Source of the DNA: Aquabacterium sp.
GTDB taxonomy: Bacteria; Pseudomonadota; Gammaproteobacteria; Burkholderiales; Burkholderiaceae_C
Direction: 5' to 3'
Assembly: GCF_021768455.1 (NCBI RefSeq)
Contig: NZ_JAIZVX010000027.1
Span: forward strand, 1-32,632
DNA: 32,632 bases
In this document: positions 8,846-17,701 of the stretch, in pieces
Position numbering within the stretch: the first letter of the stretch is position 1
How the letters are laid out: each line of letters starts with the position of its first letter
Position numbers and translations under genes: made by a program
Notes under the pieces: model-generated
The model's database searches: none
Told to the model about the DNA's origin: nothing
Seen by the model: only the letters and a program-made list of their open reading frames with translations

Positions 8846-9778
8846 ATGAGCAAACCCACCACAGGCCCCTTCGCCAAGACCCCAGGCTGGCTCGATTGGT
8901 ACGAAGGCCCCGCCAAGCCCCGTTTCCAGCTGCCCGCCGGGGCGGTGGACGCCCACTGCCATGTGTTTGGGCCCGGCGCCGAGTTCCCTTACGCGCCCGA
9001 GCGCAAGTACACCCCCTGTGACGCCAGCAAGGCCCAGCTCTTCGCCCTGCGCGACCAGCTCGGCTTTGCCCGCAACGTCATCGTGCAGGCCACCTGCCAC
9101 GGTGCCGACAACCGCGCCCTGGTCGATGCCCTGCTGCACAGCGAGGGCAAGGCGCGCGGCGTGGCCACCGTCAAGCGCGGCATCACCGACGACGAGATCC
9201 AGGCCCTGCATGCCGCCGGTGTGCGCGGCGTGCGCTTCAACTTCGTCAAGCGCCTGGTCGACTTCACGCCCAAGGACGAGCTGATGGAGATCGCCAGCCG
9301 CATCGCCAAATGGGGTTGGCATGTGGTGATCTACTTCGAGGCCGTCGACCTGCCCGAGCTCTGGGACTTCTTCACCGCCCTGCCCACCACCGTGGTGGTG
9401 GACCACATGGGCCGCCCGGACGTGAGCAAGCCCATCGATGGCCCCGAGTTCGAGCTGTTCCTGAAGTTCATGCGCCAGCACCCCAATGTGTGGAGCAAGG
9501 TGAGCTGCCCCGAGCGCCTGAGCGTGACCGGCCCCAAGGCCCTGCAAGGCGAACAGAACGCCTATGCCGACGTCGTGCCCTTTGCCCGCCGCGTGGTGGC
9601 CGAGTTCCCCGAGCGCGTGCTCTGGGGCACCGACTGGCCCCATCCCAACCTGAAGGACCACATGCCCGACGACGGCCTGCTGGTCGACTTCATCCCGCAC
9701 ATTGCCCCCACGGCCGAAGGCCAGCGCAAACTGCTGGTCGACAACCCGATGCGCCTGTACTGGCCCGAAGAAGTTTGA
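8846..9778 (+). CDS. ligI: 2-pyrone-4,6-dicarboxylate hydrolase (LigI/PmdD)
   Basis: VDAHCHVFGPGAEFPYAPERKYTPCDASKAQLFALRDQLGFARNVIVQATCHGADN...WGTDWPHPNLKDHMPDDGLLVD: PDC lactonase signature. Confidence 0.95.
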   Translation: MSKPTTGPFAKTPGWLDWYEGPAKPRFQLPAGAVDAHCHVFGPGAEFPYAPERKYTPCDASKAQLFALRDQLGFARNVIVQATCHGADNRALVDALLHSEGKARGVATVKRGITDDEIQALHAAGVRGVRFNFVKRLVDFTPKDELMEIASRIAKWGWHVVIYFEAVDLPELWDFFTALPTTVVVDHMGRPDVSKPIDGPEFELFLKFMRQHPNVWSKVSCPERLSVTGPKALQGEQNAYADVVPFARRVVAEFPERVLWGTDWPHPNLKDHMPDDGLLVDFIPHIAPTAEGQRKLLVDNPMRLYWPEEV

Positions 9779-9792
9779 GAGAGGACACACCC

Positions 9793-10758
9793 ATGAGCCC
9801 CGTGAACAAAACCATCAAAGTGGCCCTGGCCGGCGCCGGCGCCTTTGGCATCAAGCACCTGGACGGCATCCAGAAGATCGATGGTGTCGAAGTCGTTTCC
9901 CTGATCAGCCGTGACCTGGCGGCCACCCAGGCCGTCGCCGCCAAGTACGGCATCGGCCACGTCACCACCGAACTGAGCGAGGCCCTGGCCTTGCCCGAGG
10001 TCGACGCCGTCATCCTGTGCACGCCCACCCAGATGCACGCCTCGCAAGCCCTGGCCTGCCTGAAGGCCGGCAAGCACGTGCAGGTGGAGATCCCGCTGTG
10101 CGACCTGCTGGCCGATGGCGAAGAAGTGGTCAGCGTGGCCGAGGCCACCGGCCTGGTCGCCATGTGCGGCCACACCCGCCGCTTCAACCCCAGCCACCAG
10201 TACGTGCACCAGAAGATCCAGGCCGGCGAGTTCAACGTCCAGCAGATGGACGTGCAGACCTACTTCTTCCGCCGCAGCAACATGAACGCGCTGGGCCAGC
10301 CGCGCAGCTGGACGGACCACCTGCTGTGGCACCACGCAGCCCACACGGTCGACCTCTTCGCCTACCAGTGCGGCAGCCCCGTGGTGAAGGCCCATGCGAT
10401 CCAGGGCCCGATCCATCCCACGCTGGGCATCGCCATGGACATGAGCATCCAGCTCAAGGCCGCCAATGGCGCCATCTGCACGCTCTCGCTGAGCTTCAAC
10501 AACGATGGCCCGCTGGGCACCTTCTTCCGCTACATCGGCGACACGGCCACCTACATCGCCCGTTACGACGACCTGTTCAACGGCAAGGAAGAGCAGATCG
10601 ATGTGTCGAAGGTCGATGTCTCGATGAACGGCATCGAGCTGCAGGACCGCGAGTTCTTCGCGGCCATCCGAGAAGGCCGCCAGCCCAATGCCAGCGTGGC
10701 CAGCGTGCTGCCTTGCTACCGCGTGCTGCACGAGCTGGAACAGCAGCTCAAGGACTGA
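9793..10758 (+). CDS. ligC: 4-carboxy-2-hydroxymuconate-6-semialdehyde dehydrogenase (LigC/PmdC, Gfo/Idh/MocA)
   Basis: KVALAGAGAFGIKHLDGIQKIDGVEVVSLISRDLAATQAVAAKYGI...EIPLCDLLADGEE...SWTDHLLWHHAAHTVDLF. Confidence 0.94.
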   Translation: MSPVNKTIKVALAGAGAFGIKHLDGIQKIDGVEVVSLISRDLAATQAVAAKYGIGHVTTELSEALALPEVDAVILCTPTQMHASQALACLKAGKHVQVEIPLCDLLADGEEVVSVAEATGLVAMCGHTRRFNPSHQYVHQKIQAGEFNVQQMDVQTYFFRRSNMNALGQPRSWTDHLLWHHAAHTVDLFAYQCGSPVVKAHAIQGPIHPTLGIAMDMSIQLKAANGAICTLSLSFNNDGPLGTFFRYIGDTATYIARYDDLFNGKEEQIDVSKVDVSMNGIELQDREFFAAIREGRQPNASVASVLPCYRVLHELEQQLKD

Positions 10759-10765
10759 GCCTGTG

Positions 10766-11773
10766 ATGCGCCACACCCGCCAGCTCGGCCCCTTCCGCGT
10801 CAGTGCCATCGGCCTGGGCTGCATGAACCTCAGCCACGCCTATGGCGTGCCGCCTTCGCCCGAGCAGGGCGCGGCGGTCTTGCTGCGCGCGCTCGACCTG
10901 GGTTGCACCCTGTTCGACACGGCCGCGCTCTACGGCTTCGGGGCCAATGAAACGCTGGTGGGCCAGGTGCTGGCGCCCCATCGCCACCGCATCACCTTGA
11001 CGAGCAAATGCGGCATGCAGGGTGTGCGCTTCGACGATGGCGTCAAACGCGTCATCGATGGTCGCCCCGACACGATCAAGGCGACCTGCGAAGACAGCCT
11101 GCGCCGCCTGCGCACCGATGTCATCGACCTCTACTACCTCCACCGCTGGGACAAGACCGTGCCCATCGAGGACTCGGTCGGGGCGCTGGCCGATCTGGTG
11201 CGCGAAGGCAAGGTGCGCAGCATCGGCCTGAGCGAGGTCTCGGCGCAGACCTTGCGCCGCGCCCATGCCGTGCACCCCATTGCCGCCCTGCAGACCGAGT
11301 ATTCGCTGTGGACCCGCAACCCTGAACTCGGTGTGCTCGACACCTGTCGCGAACTGGGCACGGCCTTTGTGGCCTTCAGCCCGGTGGGGCGGGGATTCCT
11401 GACGGGGGCGCTGCGCGAGGTGGCCTCGCTGGATGCGAAGGACATCCGCCGCGCCATGCCCCGGTTTTCGCCCACGCTCTACCCGGCCAACCTGCAGCTG
11501 ATGGGGGCGTTCGAGGCCCTGGCGCGCGACGCAGGCTGCACGCCGGCCCAGCTGTCCCTGGCCTGGTTGCTGGCGCAGGGGGAGCACATCGTTCCCATCC
11601 CCGGCACAACCAGCCTGGCGCACCTGGAAGAGGACCTGGCCGCGGCCGATCTGGTGCTGCCCGAGGCGGTGCTCGCCCAGGCGGGTGCGCTGATCCACGC
11701 TGGCAATGTGCAGGGTGCGCGCTACAACGCCGCCACGCAGCAGGAAGTCGACACCGAGGCCTTCCCGGCCTGA
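10766..11773 (+). CDS. Aldo/keto reductase
   Basis: LGPFRVSAIGLGCMNLSHAYG...LFDTAALYGFGANETLVG...ITLTSKCGMQ...DVIDLYYLHRWD...IPGTTSLAHLEEDL; 7 nt after the ligC stop. Confidence 0.92.
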   Translation: MRHTRQLGPFRVSAIGLGCMNLSHAYGVPPSPEQGAAVLLRALDLGCTLFDTAALYGFGANETLVGQVLAPHRHRITLTSKCGMQGVRFDDGVKRVIDGRPDTIKATCEDSLRRLRTDVIDLYYLHRWDKTVPIEDSVGALADLVREGKVRSIGLSEVSAQTLRRAHAVHPIAALQTEYSLWTRNPELGVLDTCRELGTAFVAFSPVGRGFLTGALREVASLDAKDIRRAMPRFSPTLYPANLQLMGAFEALARDAGCTPAQLSLAWLLAQGEHIVPIPGTTSLAHLEEDLAAADLVLPEAVLAQAGALIHAGNVQGARYNAATQQEVDTEAFPA

Positions 11774-11780
11774 GCACAAC

Positions 11781-11810
11781 GCGGGGTGGCGCCCCGCCCT
11801 CCATTTTTCT
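11781..11810 (+). terminator. Rho-independent terminator of the ligJKIC-AKR operon
   Basis: GCGGGG-tggcg-CCCCGC stem (11781-11797) followed by cctccaTTTTTCT, directly after the AKR stop. Confidence 0.75.
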
Positions 11811-11877
11811 CTGTGCGTTTCACACTGCGCAGTGGCACACGCGGTGATAATCAGGCGCCTTGTCTGATCGTTAACCA

Positions 11878-13839
11878 ATGTTGCTGTTGTCTATGGGACG
11901 TTTCAGGATCATTTGCAGGCTGATGGCCACCGGCCTGGTCTTGGCCCATGTGGCGCAGGGCCCTGCGGCGGCGGCCGAACGCATCGCGTCCGAAGAGGAC
12001 TACTTCGCCAACCTGCCTGTGGTGCTGACCGCCAGCCGCCTCGAGCAGCCGCTCAACGAAGCCCCCGGCTCGCTCACCGTCATCGACCGGCAGACCATCC
12101 GCCTGTCGGGTGCGCGCACGGTGGTGGAGGTGCTGCGCCTGGTGCCCGGCTACCTCTCGGGGGGGCGCAATGGCGCGAACCCGGGTGCGGCGTACCACAT
12201 CCCGATGGACGACTACGGCACGCGCAACCTCGTGCTGATCGATGGCCGCTCGGTCTATTCCTCGGCCTACCTGGGCGACACCTCGCGCGGCATGCTCGAC
12301 GTGATGCTGGAAGACATCGAGCGCATCGAGGTGCTGCGGGGCGCCAACTCGGCGGCCTATGGCGCCAACGCCATGTTCGGTGTCATCAACATCATCACGC
12401 GCCACAGTGCCGACACCGTGGGGGCCGAGGTCTCGCTGACCAGCGGCAACGACGGTGTGCGCGACAAGCGCCTGCGCATCGGTGGGGGCGATGAAAACTT
12501 CAGCTGGCGCCTCTCGGGCGGCGAGCAGCGCGACACCGGCTATCTCAACGCCTACGACGACAAGCACCTCAGCCAGGTCCACGGCCGCATCGACTTCAAG
12601 CCCAACGCGCTCGACGACGTGATGGTCACGGCCGGCCTGTCCTACCTGTCGGCCGGTGAAGGTTTCCTGACCGACACCTACAACCCGCTGCACACCATCG
12701 ACACGCGTGACAGCTACCTCAACGCCGTGTGGCGCAGGCAGCTGAGCGCCACCGACGAGCTGCAGGTCTCGGCCGACTACATGGAGGACTGGAAGCACGA
12801 CAACGTGGCCGCCCTCAACAACCCCGATCTCTGGCTGGACTACGGCGGCGTGGGGCAGCGCAGCAACCTCGAGGTCCAGCGCAAGCTGGGCCTGGGTGCC
12901 GACGTGCGTGCGGTGGTCGGTGTGGGCTACAAGTACGAACGGGCCCAGTCCCAGGCGCTGTACGCCACGATGAACTGGGTGTCCTTCCACGAAGAGCGCC
13001 TCTTTGGCACGGTGGAATGGCGTGCCACGCCCGAGTGGCTGTTCAACGCCGGCCTCTTCGTGGGCCAGCAGAGCGTGGTCGGCACCTACACCGCGCCGCG
13101 CCTGATGGTGAACTGGCTGGCCACGCCGGAGCACACCTTCCGTGCCGGTGTGACCGATTCGGTGCGCCCGCCCACGCTGTTCGAGTCCAAGGGCGACATC
13201 CAGCGTTACGTCAACGGCGTCTTCGATGGCCGCGAGGTGCTGGCCAGTGGCGACGCGCGCCCCGAAAAGCTGCGCAGCCAGGAGCTGGGTTACTTCGGCC
13301 GTTTCCTCGATGCCCGCCTGACGCTGGACGTGCGCGCCTTCAACGAGCGCATGGACACCGCCATCTGGGGCCGCGACTACACCCGGGTCGGCTACGACGA
13401 CTACCGCAACGTGCCGGGCGTGGACCTGCGCGGCGTCGAGTACCAGCTGCGCTGGAAGCCGATGTCGACCACCGAGATCTGGCTCAACCAGAACAGCACC
13501 CGCTACAAGTGGCACTACAGCGTGTTCGCCAAGCGCCTGGAGCGCCAGCCGCCCGAGCACGTCACCACGGTGGCGCTGTTCCAGCAGCTGCCTTGCCAGT
13601 GGCAGTTCAGCGCCATCTACCAGATGACCGGCAGCATGACCTGGCGCGACCAGCGCGACCTGTTGCCGGTTCAGCACCGAACCGACGTGCGCCTGGCTTA
13701 TCCTTTCCGCCTCGGTGCCAGTCGCGCCGAAGCGGCGTTCACCGTGCAGTCGGTCGAGGGCGCACGCCCCTTCTTCCTGCCACGCAAGGGTTTCGAAGAA
13801 GGACGCCGCAGCTTCCTGACCCTCAGGCTGGAGATCTGA
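11878..13839 (+). CDS. TonB-dependent outer-membrane receptor
   Basis: Hydrophobic leader; TonB-box-like PVVLTASR; plug RTVVEVLRLVPGYL...RNLVLIDGRSVYSS...MLEDIERIEVLRGANSAAYGANAMFGVINIITR; TBDR beta-barrel style. No N-terminal signalling domain. Confidence 0.92.
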   Translation: MLLLSMGRFRIICRLMATGLVLAHVAQGPAAAAERIASEEDYFANLPVVLTASRLEQPLNEAPGSLTVIDRQTIRLSGARTVVEVLRLVPGYLSGGRNGANPGAAYHIPMDDYGTRNLVLIDGRSVYSSAYLGDTSRGMLDVMLEDIERIEVLRGANSAAYGANAMFGVINIITRHSADTVGAEVSLTSGNDGVRDKRLRIGGGDENFSWRLSGGEQRDTGYLNAYDDKHLSQVHGRIDFKPNALDDVMVTAGLSYLSAGEGFLTDTYNPLHTIDTRDSYLNAVWRRQLSATDELQVSADYMEDWKHDNVAALNNPDLWLDYGGVGQRSNLEVQRKLGLGADVRAVVGVGYKYERAQSQALYATMNWVSFHEERLFGTVEWRATPEWLFNAGLFVGQQSVVGTYTAPRLMVNWLATPEHTFRAGVTDSVRPPTLFESKGDIQRYVNGVFDGREVLASGDARPEKLRSQELGYFGRFLDARLTLDVRAFNERMDTAIWGRDYTRVGYDDYRNVPGVDLRGVEYQLRWKPMSTTEIWLNQNSTRYKWHYSVFAKRLERQPPEHVTTVALFQQLPCQWQFSAIYQMTGSMTWRDQRDLLPVQHRTDVRLAYPFRLGASRAEAAFTVQSVEGARPFFLPRKGFEEGRRSFLTLRLEI

Positions 13840-13840
13840 A

Positions 13841-14782
13841 CTGCTCACGCGTCGCCACACTCTGAACCACCTGCTGGGCCTGGGCCTGGCGGTGACGGGG
13901 CGTGGCGCGTGGGCGGCGGGTGAGGCGCCCGTCTGGGTGCTGCTGTCGGACCAGTCGCCCACCTACAACGAGGTGGTTTCGGCCCTGCAGGCCGAGTGGC
14001 GACCTGCCCTCCGCGGCCGGGAGCTGGTGGTGCTGAGCGCCCGAGATCTGCCTGCCAGCCCCCTGCCATCGGCCCTGATCACCCTGGGCAGTGCCGCAAC
14101 CCAGCTGGCCATGGCCCGCGCCGAGGCCAGCCCGGAATGGGCCCGCGTGCCCATGCTGGCCGGCCTGCTGCCACGCGATGGCTTCAACGCGATCTGGAAG
14201 CGCCCGCCAGCCTGGGTGTCGGCCGCCTGGCTGGACCAGCCCTTTGAGCGCTACCTGGAACTGATCCGCCGTGCCCTGCCCCGCCTGAACCGCGTGGGCG
14301 TGCTGCTGGGCCCGGCCACCCAGGGCCTGCGCCCCGCCCTGGCCAAGGCCGCCGCCGACCGCGGCCTGCAGCTGGTGGTGGGCAGCGTCAACCAGGCCGA
14401 CGAGATGTACCCCAGCCTGCGCGCCGTGCTGGCCGATGCCGAGGTGCTGCTGGTCCTGCCGGACCGCACCGTGGGCGACCCCACCGCCTTGCAGAACACG
14501 CTGATCACGGCCTACCGCCAGCGCGTGCCGGTGGTGGGCTACTCGCCGGCCCTGGTGAAGTCCGGCGCCACCCTGGGCCTGTACGCCAGCCCGGCCCAGG
14601 TCGGGCGGCAGCTGGCGGCCATGCTCAAGCCCCCGATCGCGGCGAGCAACTGGCCCGCCTCGCGGCCTGCCGAGGGCTTCACCGTCGTGGTCAACGAGCA
14701 GGTCTCCCGATCCCTGGGGCTGGACGTTCCCGATGTAACCGAATTGACTGAGGCCCTGCGGCGTCAGGAAGGCTTGAGATGA
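13841..14782 (+). CDS. Periplasmic ABC-type substrate-binding-like protein (PF04392-like)
   Basis: Leader LLTRRHTLNHLLGLGLAVTGRGAWA then VWVLLSDQSPTYNEVVSALQAEWR...LNRVGVLLGPATQGLRPAL...ALIT/LVLPDRTVGDPTALQNTLITAYRQRVPVVGYSPALVKSGATLGLYASPAQVGRQ. Start inferred as CTG 13841 (SD GGAG at 13830-13833); the ORF track begins at GTG 13892. Confidence 0.82.
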   Translation: MLTRRHTLNHLLGLGLAVTGRGAWAAGEAPVWVLLSDQSPTYNEVVSALQAEWRPALRGRELVVLSARDLPASPLPSALITLGSAATQLAMARAEASPEWARVPMLAGLLPRDGFNAIWKRPPAWVSAAWLDQPFERYLELIRRALPRLNRVGVLLGPATQGLRPALAKAAADRGLQLVVGSVNQADEMYPSLRAVLADAEVLLVLPDRTVGDPTALQNTLITAYRQRVPVVGYSPALVKSGATLGLYASPAQVGRQLAAMLKPPIAASNWPASRPAEGFTVVVNEQVSRSLGLDVPDVTELTEALRRQEGLR

Positions 14783-16125
14783 CGCTGCAGTTGGGCGGTA
14801 TCCGAATGCGCTTGTGGCTGGCCACGGCCTTGCCGGCCATGGTCGTGATCGCCTTGTTGGTGATCGGGGTGGCTTCGATGTACGGCGACCGCATGGCCGG
14901 GGCCCTGCGTGACCGTGGCATCGCTTCGGCCCGTCAGCTGGGCAGCGCGGCCGAGTTCATGGTGTTCGCGGGCGACCACGAGGGCCTGGTGCGCCTGGCC
15001 GAGTCCGCCATGCGCAGCGACGCCCAGCTGCGCGGCGTGCGGGTCTACAACGCCCAGGGCCAGGTGCGCGCTTCTGCCGGCCAGGTGAAAGACCGGCTGC
15101 CCGTTTTCGATGGCACCCTGCAGGTGCTGATGCACGACCGCCTGGTGGTGGTGCAGCCGCTGTACCCGAGTGCCGTGCCGATTGAAGACCCCTACGGCCC
15201 CCAGGCGCCGGCCATCGATGAGCAGCCCCACGGCCAGCGTGGCCGCCTGCTGGGCTACGCGGTGCTGGAGATGTCGCTCGACGCCCTGGCCCAGCAGCGC
15301 CATGACCTGCTGGTCTGGACGCTGTGGACCGCCGCCGGTGGCCTGCTGCTGGCAGGCCTGCTGGCCTCGCTGATCGCGGCCATGATCACCTCGCAGATCG
15401 CGCGCATCAACCGCGTGGTCGAGCGTGTGGGGCAGGGCCAGCTGGGCGCGCGCGCCGACGTCAATGCCAGCGGCATCCTGGGCCCGCTGGCCCAGGGCAT
15501 CAACGCCATGATCGCCCGCATTGCCGTGACGCAGGAAGAGCTGCAGCAGCAGATCGACCAGGCCACGCAGGAGCTGCGTGCTCAGAAGGACGCCGCCGAG
15601 CAGGCCGCCCGCACCGACGCCCTGACCGGTGTGGCCAGCCGCCGGGCCTTCTCGGAAGCGGCCGAGGCCGAGATGCAGCGCGCCCTGCGCTACCGCACCG
15701 AGCTGTCGCTGCTGATGATGGATCTGGACCATTTCAAGGCCGTGAACGACACCCACGGCCACGTCACGGGCGATGCCGTGCTGGTGAGCTTTGCGCAGAC
15801 CGTGGTGCAGCAGGTGCGCAAGGTCGACCTGGTCGCTCGCCTGGGTGGCGAAGAGTTCGTGGTGCTGCTGCCCAACATCACGGCCGAGCAGTCGACCGCG
15901 CTGGCCGAGCGCATCCGGCTGGCCTTTGCCAACAGCCACCTGCAGGTGGACGGCAGGCCGTTGCACTTCACGGTCAGCATCGGCGTGGCGCAGTTCGACC
16001 CGCGTGAGTTGACCCTCAACGGCTGGCTGGCCCGGGCCGATGCGGCGCTCTACCGCGCCAAGGCCCTGGGCCGCAACCGGGTGGTGCTGGAAGGCCAAGG
16101 CCTGGACGAGGCGGCCTCACCCTGA
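14779..16125 (+). CDS. Membrane HAMP-GGDEF diguanylate cyclase with periplasmic sensor region
   Basis: N-terminal TM, periplasmic segment, second TM + HAMP (RINRVVERVGQGQLGARADVN), then DALTGVASRRAFSEA...MDLDHFKAVNDTHGH...RKVDLVARLGGEEFVVLLP (GGEEF active site, RxxD I-site). ATGA overlap with preceding gene. Confidence 0.94.
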   Translation: MTLQLGGIRMRLWLATALPAMVVIALLVIGVASMYGDRMAGALRDRGIASARQLGSAAEFMVFAGDHEGLVRLAESAMRSDAQLRGVRVYNAQGQVRASAGQVKDRLPVFDGTLQVLMHDRLVVVQPLYPSAVPIEDPYGPQAPAIDEQPHGQRGRLLGYAVLEMSLDALAQQRHDLLVWTLWTAAGGLLLAGLLASLIAAMITSQIARINRVVERVGQGQLGARADVNASGILGPLAQGINAMIARIAVTQEELQQQIDQATQELRAQKDAAEQAARTDALTGVASRRAFSEAAEAEMQRALRYRTELSLLMMDLDHFKAVNDTHGHVTGDAVLVSFAQTVVQQVRKVDLVARLGGEEFVVLLPNITAEQSTALAERIRLAFANSHLQVDGRPLHFTVSIGVAQFDPRELTLNGWLARADAALYRAKALGRNRVVLEGQGLDEAASP

Positions 16126-16143
16126 CCCGGCATGCCGCCGGGT
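16125..16143. terminator. Hairpin at convergent GGDEF/otnI junction (ACCCGGC-atgcc-GCCGGGT)
   Basis: Perfect 7-bp inverted repeat between stops at 16125 (+) and 16155 (-). No T-tract. Confidence 0.5.
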
Positions 16144-16154
16144 GAGGGATGGGA

Positions 16155-16967
16155 TCAGGTCGGGGTGGCCTGTCCTGCCGCTGTCATCCAGCCCAGGCCG
16201 GCCGAGGTGGCGCCCGGCGTGTTGCCGCGTGCGGGGCGGTATTCGCAGCCGATCCAGCCATCGAAGCCCAGGGCATCGATCACCTTGAACAGGTAGGCGT
16301 GGTTCAGTTCGCCCACATCGGGCTCGTGGCGCTCGGGCACCCCGGCGATCTGGATGTGGCCGACCCGGCCCGTGGGCAGGTACTGCTTGAGCTTCATGGC
16401 CACGTCGCCCTCGACGATCTGCAGGTGGTAGAGGTCCATCTGCACCTTGACGTTGGGCGCGCCGATCTCGGCCACCAGCGCGTGGGCCTGGTCCTGGCGG
16501 TTCAGGAAGAAGCCGGGCATGTCGCGCGTGTTGATGGGCTCGATCAGGATGTCGACCCCGGCGGCCGCGGCCTTGCCTGCGGCCACACGCAGGTTGGACA
16601 CGTAGGTGGCATGCACGCTTTCACGCGTTGCGCCCGCGGGCAGCAGGCCGGCCATCACGTGGACGCGGGGCGAGCCCAGCACGGCGGCATAGGCCAGGGC
16701 CTGGTCGATGCCTTCGGCGAACTCGGCCTCGCGCCCCGGGATGCAGGCCAGGCCGCGCTCACCGCCATCCCAGTTGCCCGGAGGGGCGTTGAACAGCACC
16801 TGGCTCAGGCCGTGAGCCTGAAGCAGCTCGGCCAGCTGGGCTGCGGGGAAGGCGTAAGGGAAGAGGTACTCCACGGCCTGGAAGCCATCGCGCGCGGCGG
16901 CGGCAAAGCGGTCGAGGAAGTCCACGTCGTTGTAGAGCATGGACAGGTTGGCGGCGAAACGGGGCAT
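16155..16967 (-). CDS. otnI: 2-oxo-tetronate isomerase (hydroxypyruvate isomerase family)
   Basis: [42 protein letters not shown]...[26 protein letters not shown]...[22 protein letters not shown]. Confidence 0.93.
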   Translation of the reverse strand: MPRFAANLSMLYNDVDFLDRFAAAARDGFQAVEYLFPYAFPAAQLAELLQAHGLSQVLFNAPPGNWDGGERGLACIPGREAEFAEGIDQALAYAAVLGSPRVHVMAGLLPAGATRESVHATYVSNLRVAAGKAAAAGVDILIEPINTRDMPGFFLNRQDQAHALVAEIGAPNVKVQMDLYHLQIVEGDVAMKLKQYLPTGRVGHIQIAGVPERHEPDVGELNHAYLFKVIDALGFDGWIGCEYRPARGNTPGATSAGLGWMTAAGQATPT

Positions 16968-16990
16968 GGGGGGCTTTCGGTCGTCGGGGC

Positions 16991-17701
16991 TCACCAGGCG
17001 GCGCCAAAGGTGGCGCGCAGCTCGGCAAGCTGGGTTGCATTCAAGGGCGTGATGCCGGGGCCGCTGAGCTGCCACAGGCGGGCGGTTTCTTCCAGCTCTT
17101 CCAGCGTGGCCATGGCAGAGGCTGGCGTTTCGTGCCACACATTGGGGCCCAATCGGGCCAGCATCACGGCGCGTATCGGGTGCCCGGCCGCCGCATGGCG
17201 GGCGATGGCGCGGGCCACGGCTTCTGCGGCTTCGGGTGCCCCCGGGCGGTGGTAGGCGATGTGGGGAACGTGGCCCACTTTCATCACGAAGTAGGGTGTG
17301 ATGGGCGGCAGCAGATCGGCGCCCTCTGTCCATTGGCCACCGGCTGAGGAGGCCGCCGCCAGCGAGCAGGCGACGAGGTGAGTGCTGTGCGTGTGGATCA
17401 CGCAGCGTGCCGGTGCGGCCGTGGCCTCGCTGGCGGCGTAGATCCGGCGGTGCAGCACGATGGTCTTGCTGCCGCGGTCTCCGCTCAGTTGCTGGCCATC
17501 GGCGTCCAGGCGAGCCAGGCGCTCTGGCTGCAGGGCGCCCAGGCATGCATCGGTCGGTGTGATCAGGTAGCCGTCGGCCAGGCGCACGCTGATGTTGCCA
17601 GCTGTGGCGTGCACATAGCCCCGCTCGAACAGGGATCGACCCACTCGGCAGATCTCGTCGCGGGCCTGGGCTTCGTCCATGAAAGCGAGAGGGGTGCTCA
17701 T
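16991..17701 (-). CDS. otnC: 3-oxo-tetronate 4-phosphate decarboxylase (class II aldolase/adducin family)
   Basis: [38 protein letters not shown]...[14 protein letters not shown]...[13 protein letters not shown]; overlaps the end of otnK. Confidence 0.93.
   Translation of the reverse strand: MSTPLAFMDEAQARDEICRVGRSLFERGYVHATAGNISVRLADGYLITPTDACLGALQPERLARLDADGQQLSGDRGSKTIVLHRRIYAASEATAAPARCVIHTHSTHLVACSLAAASSAGGQWTEGADLLPPITPYFVMKVGHVPHIAYHRPGAPEAAEAVARAIARHAAAGHPIRAVMLARLGPNVWHETPASAMATLEELEETARLWQLSGPGITPLNATQLAELRATFGAAW

Noticed and set aside
11848-11872. Possible Fur box upstream of the TonB receptor
   Set aside because: GATAATCAGGCGCCTTGTCTGATCG matches only the first half of a Fur-like site; too weak to call iron regulation.
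11851-13962. 703-aa minus-strand ORF opposite the TonB receptor
   Set aside because: Antisense of a well-supported TBDR; translation shows no domain motif and is Val/His/Gly-rich.
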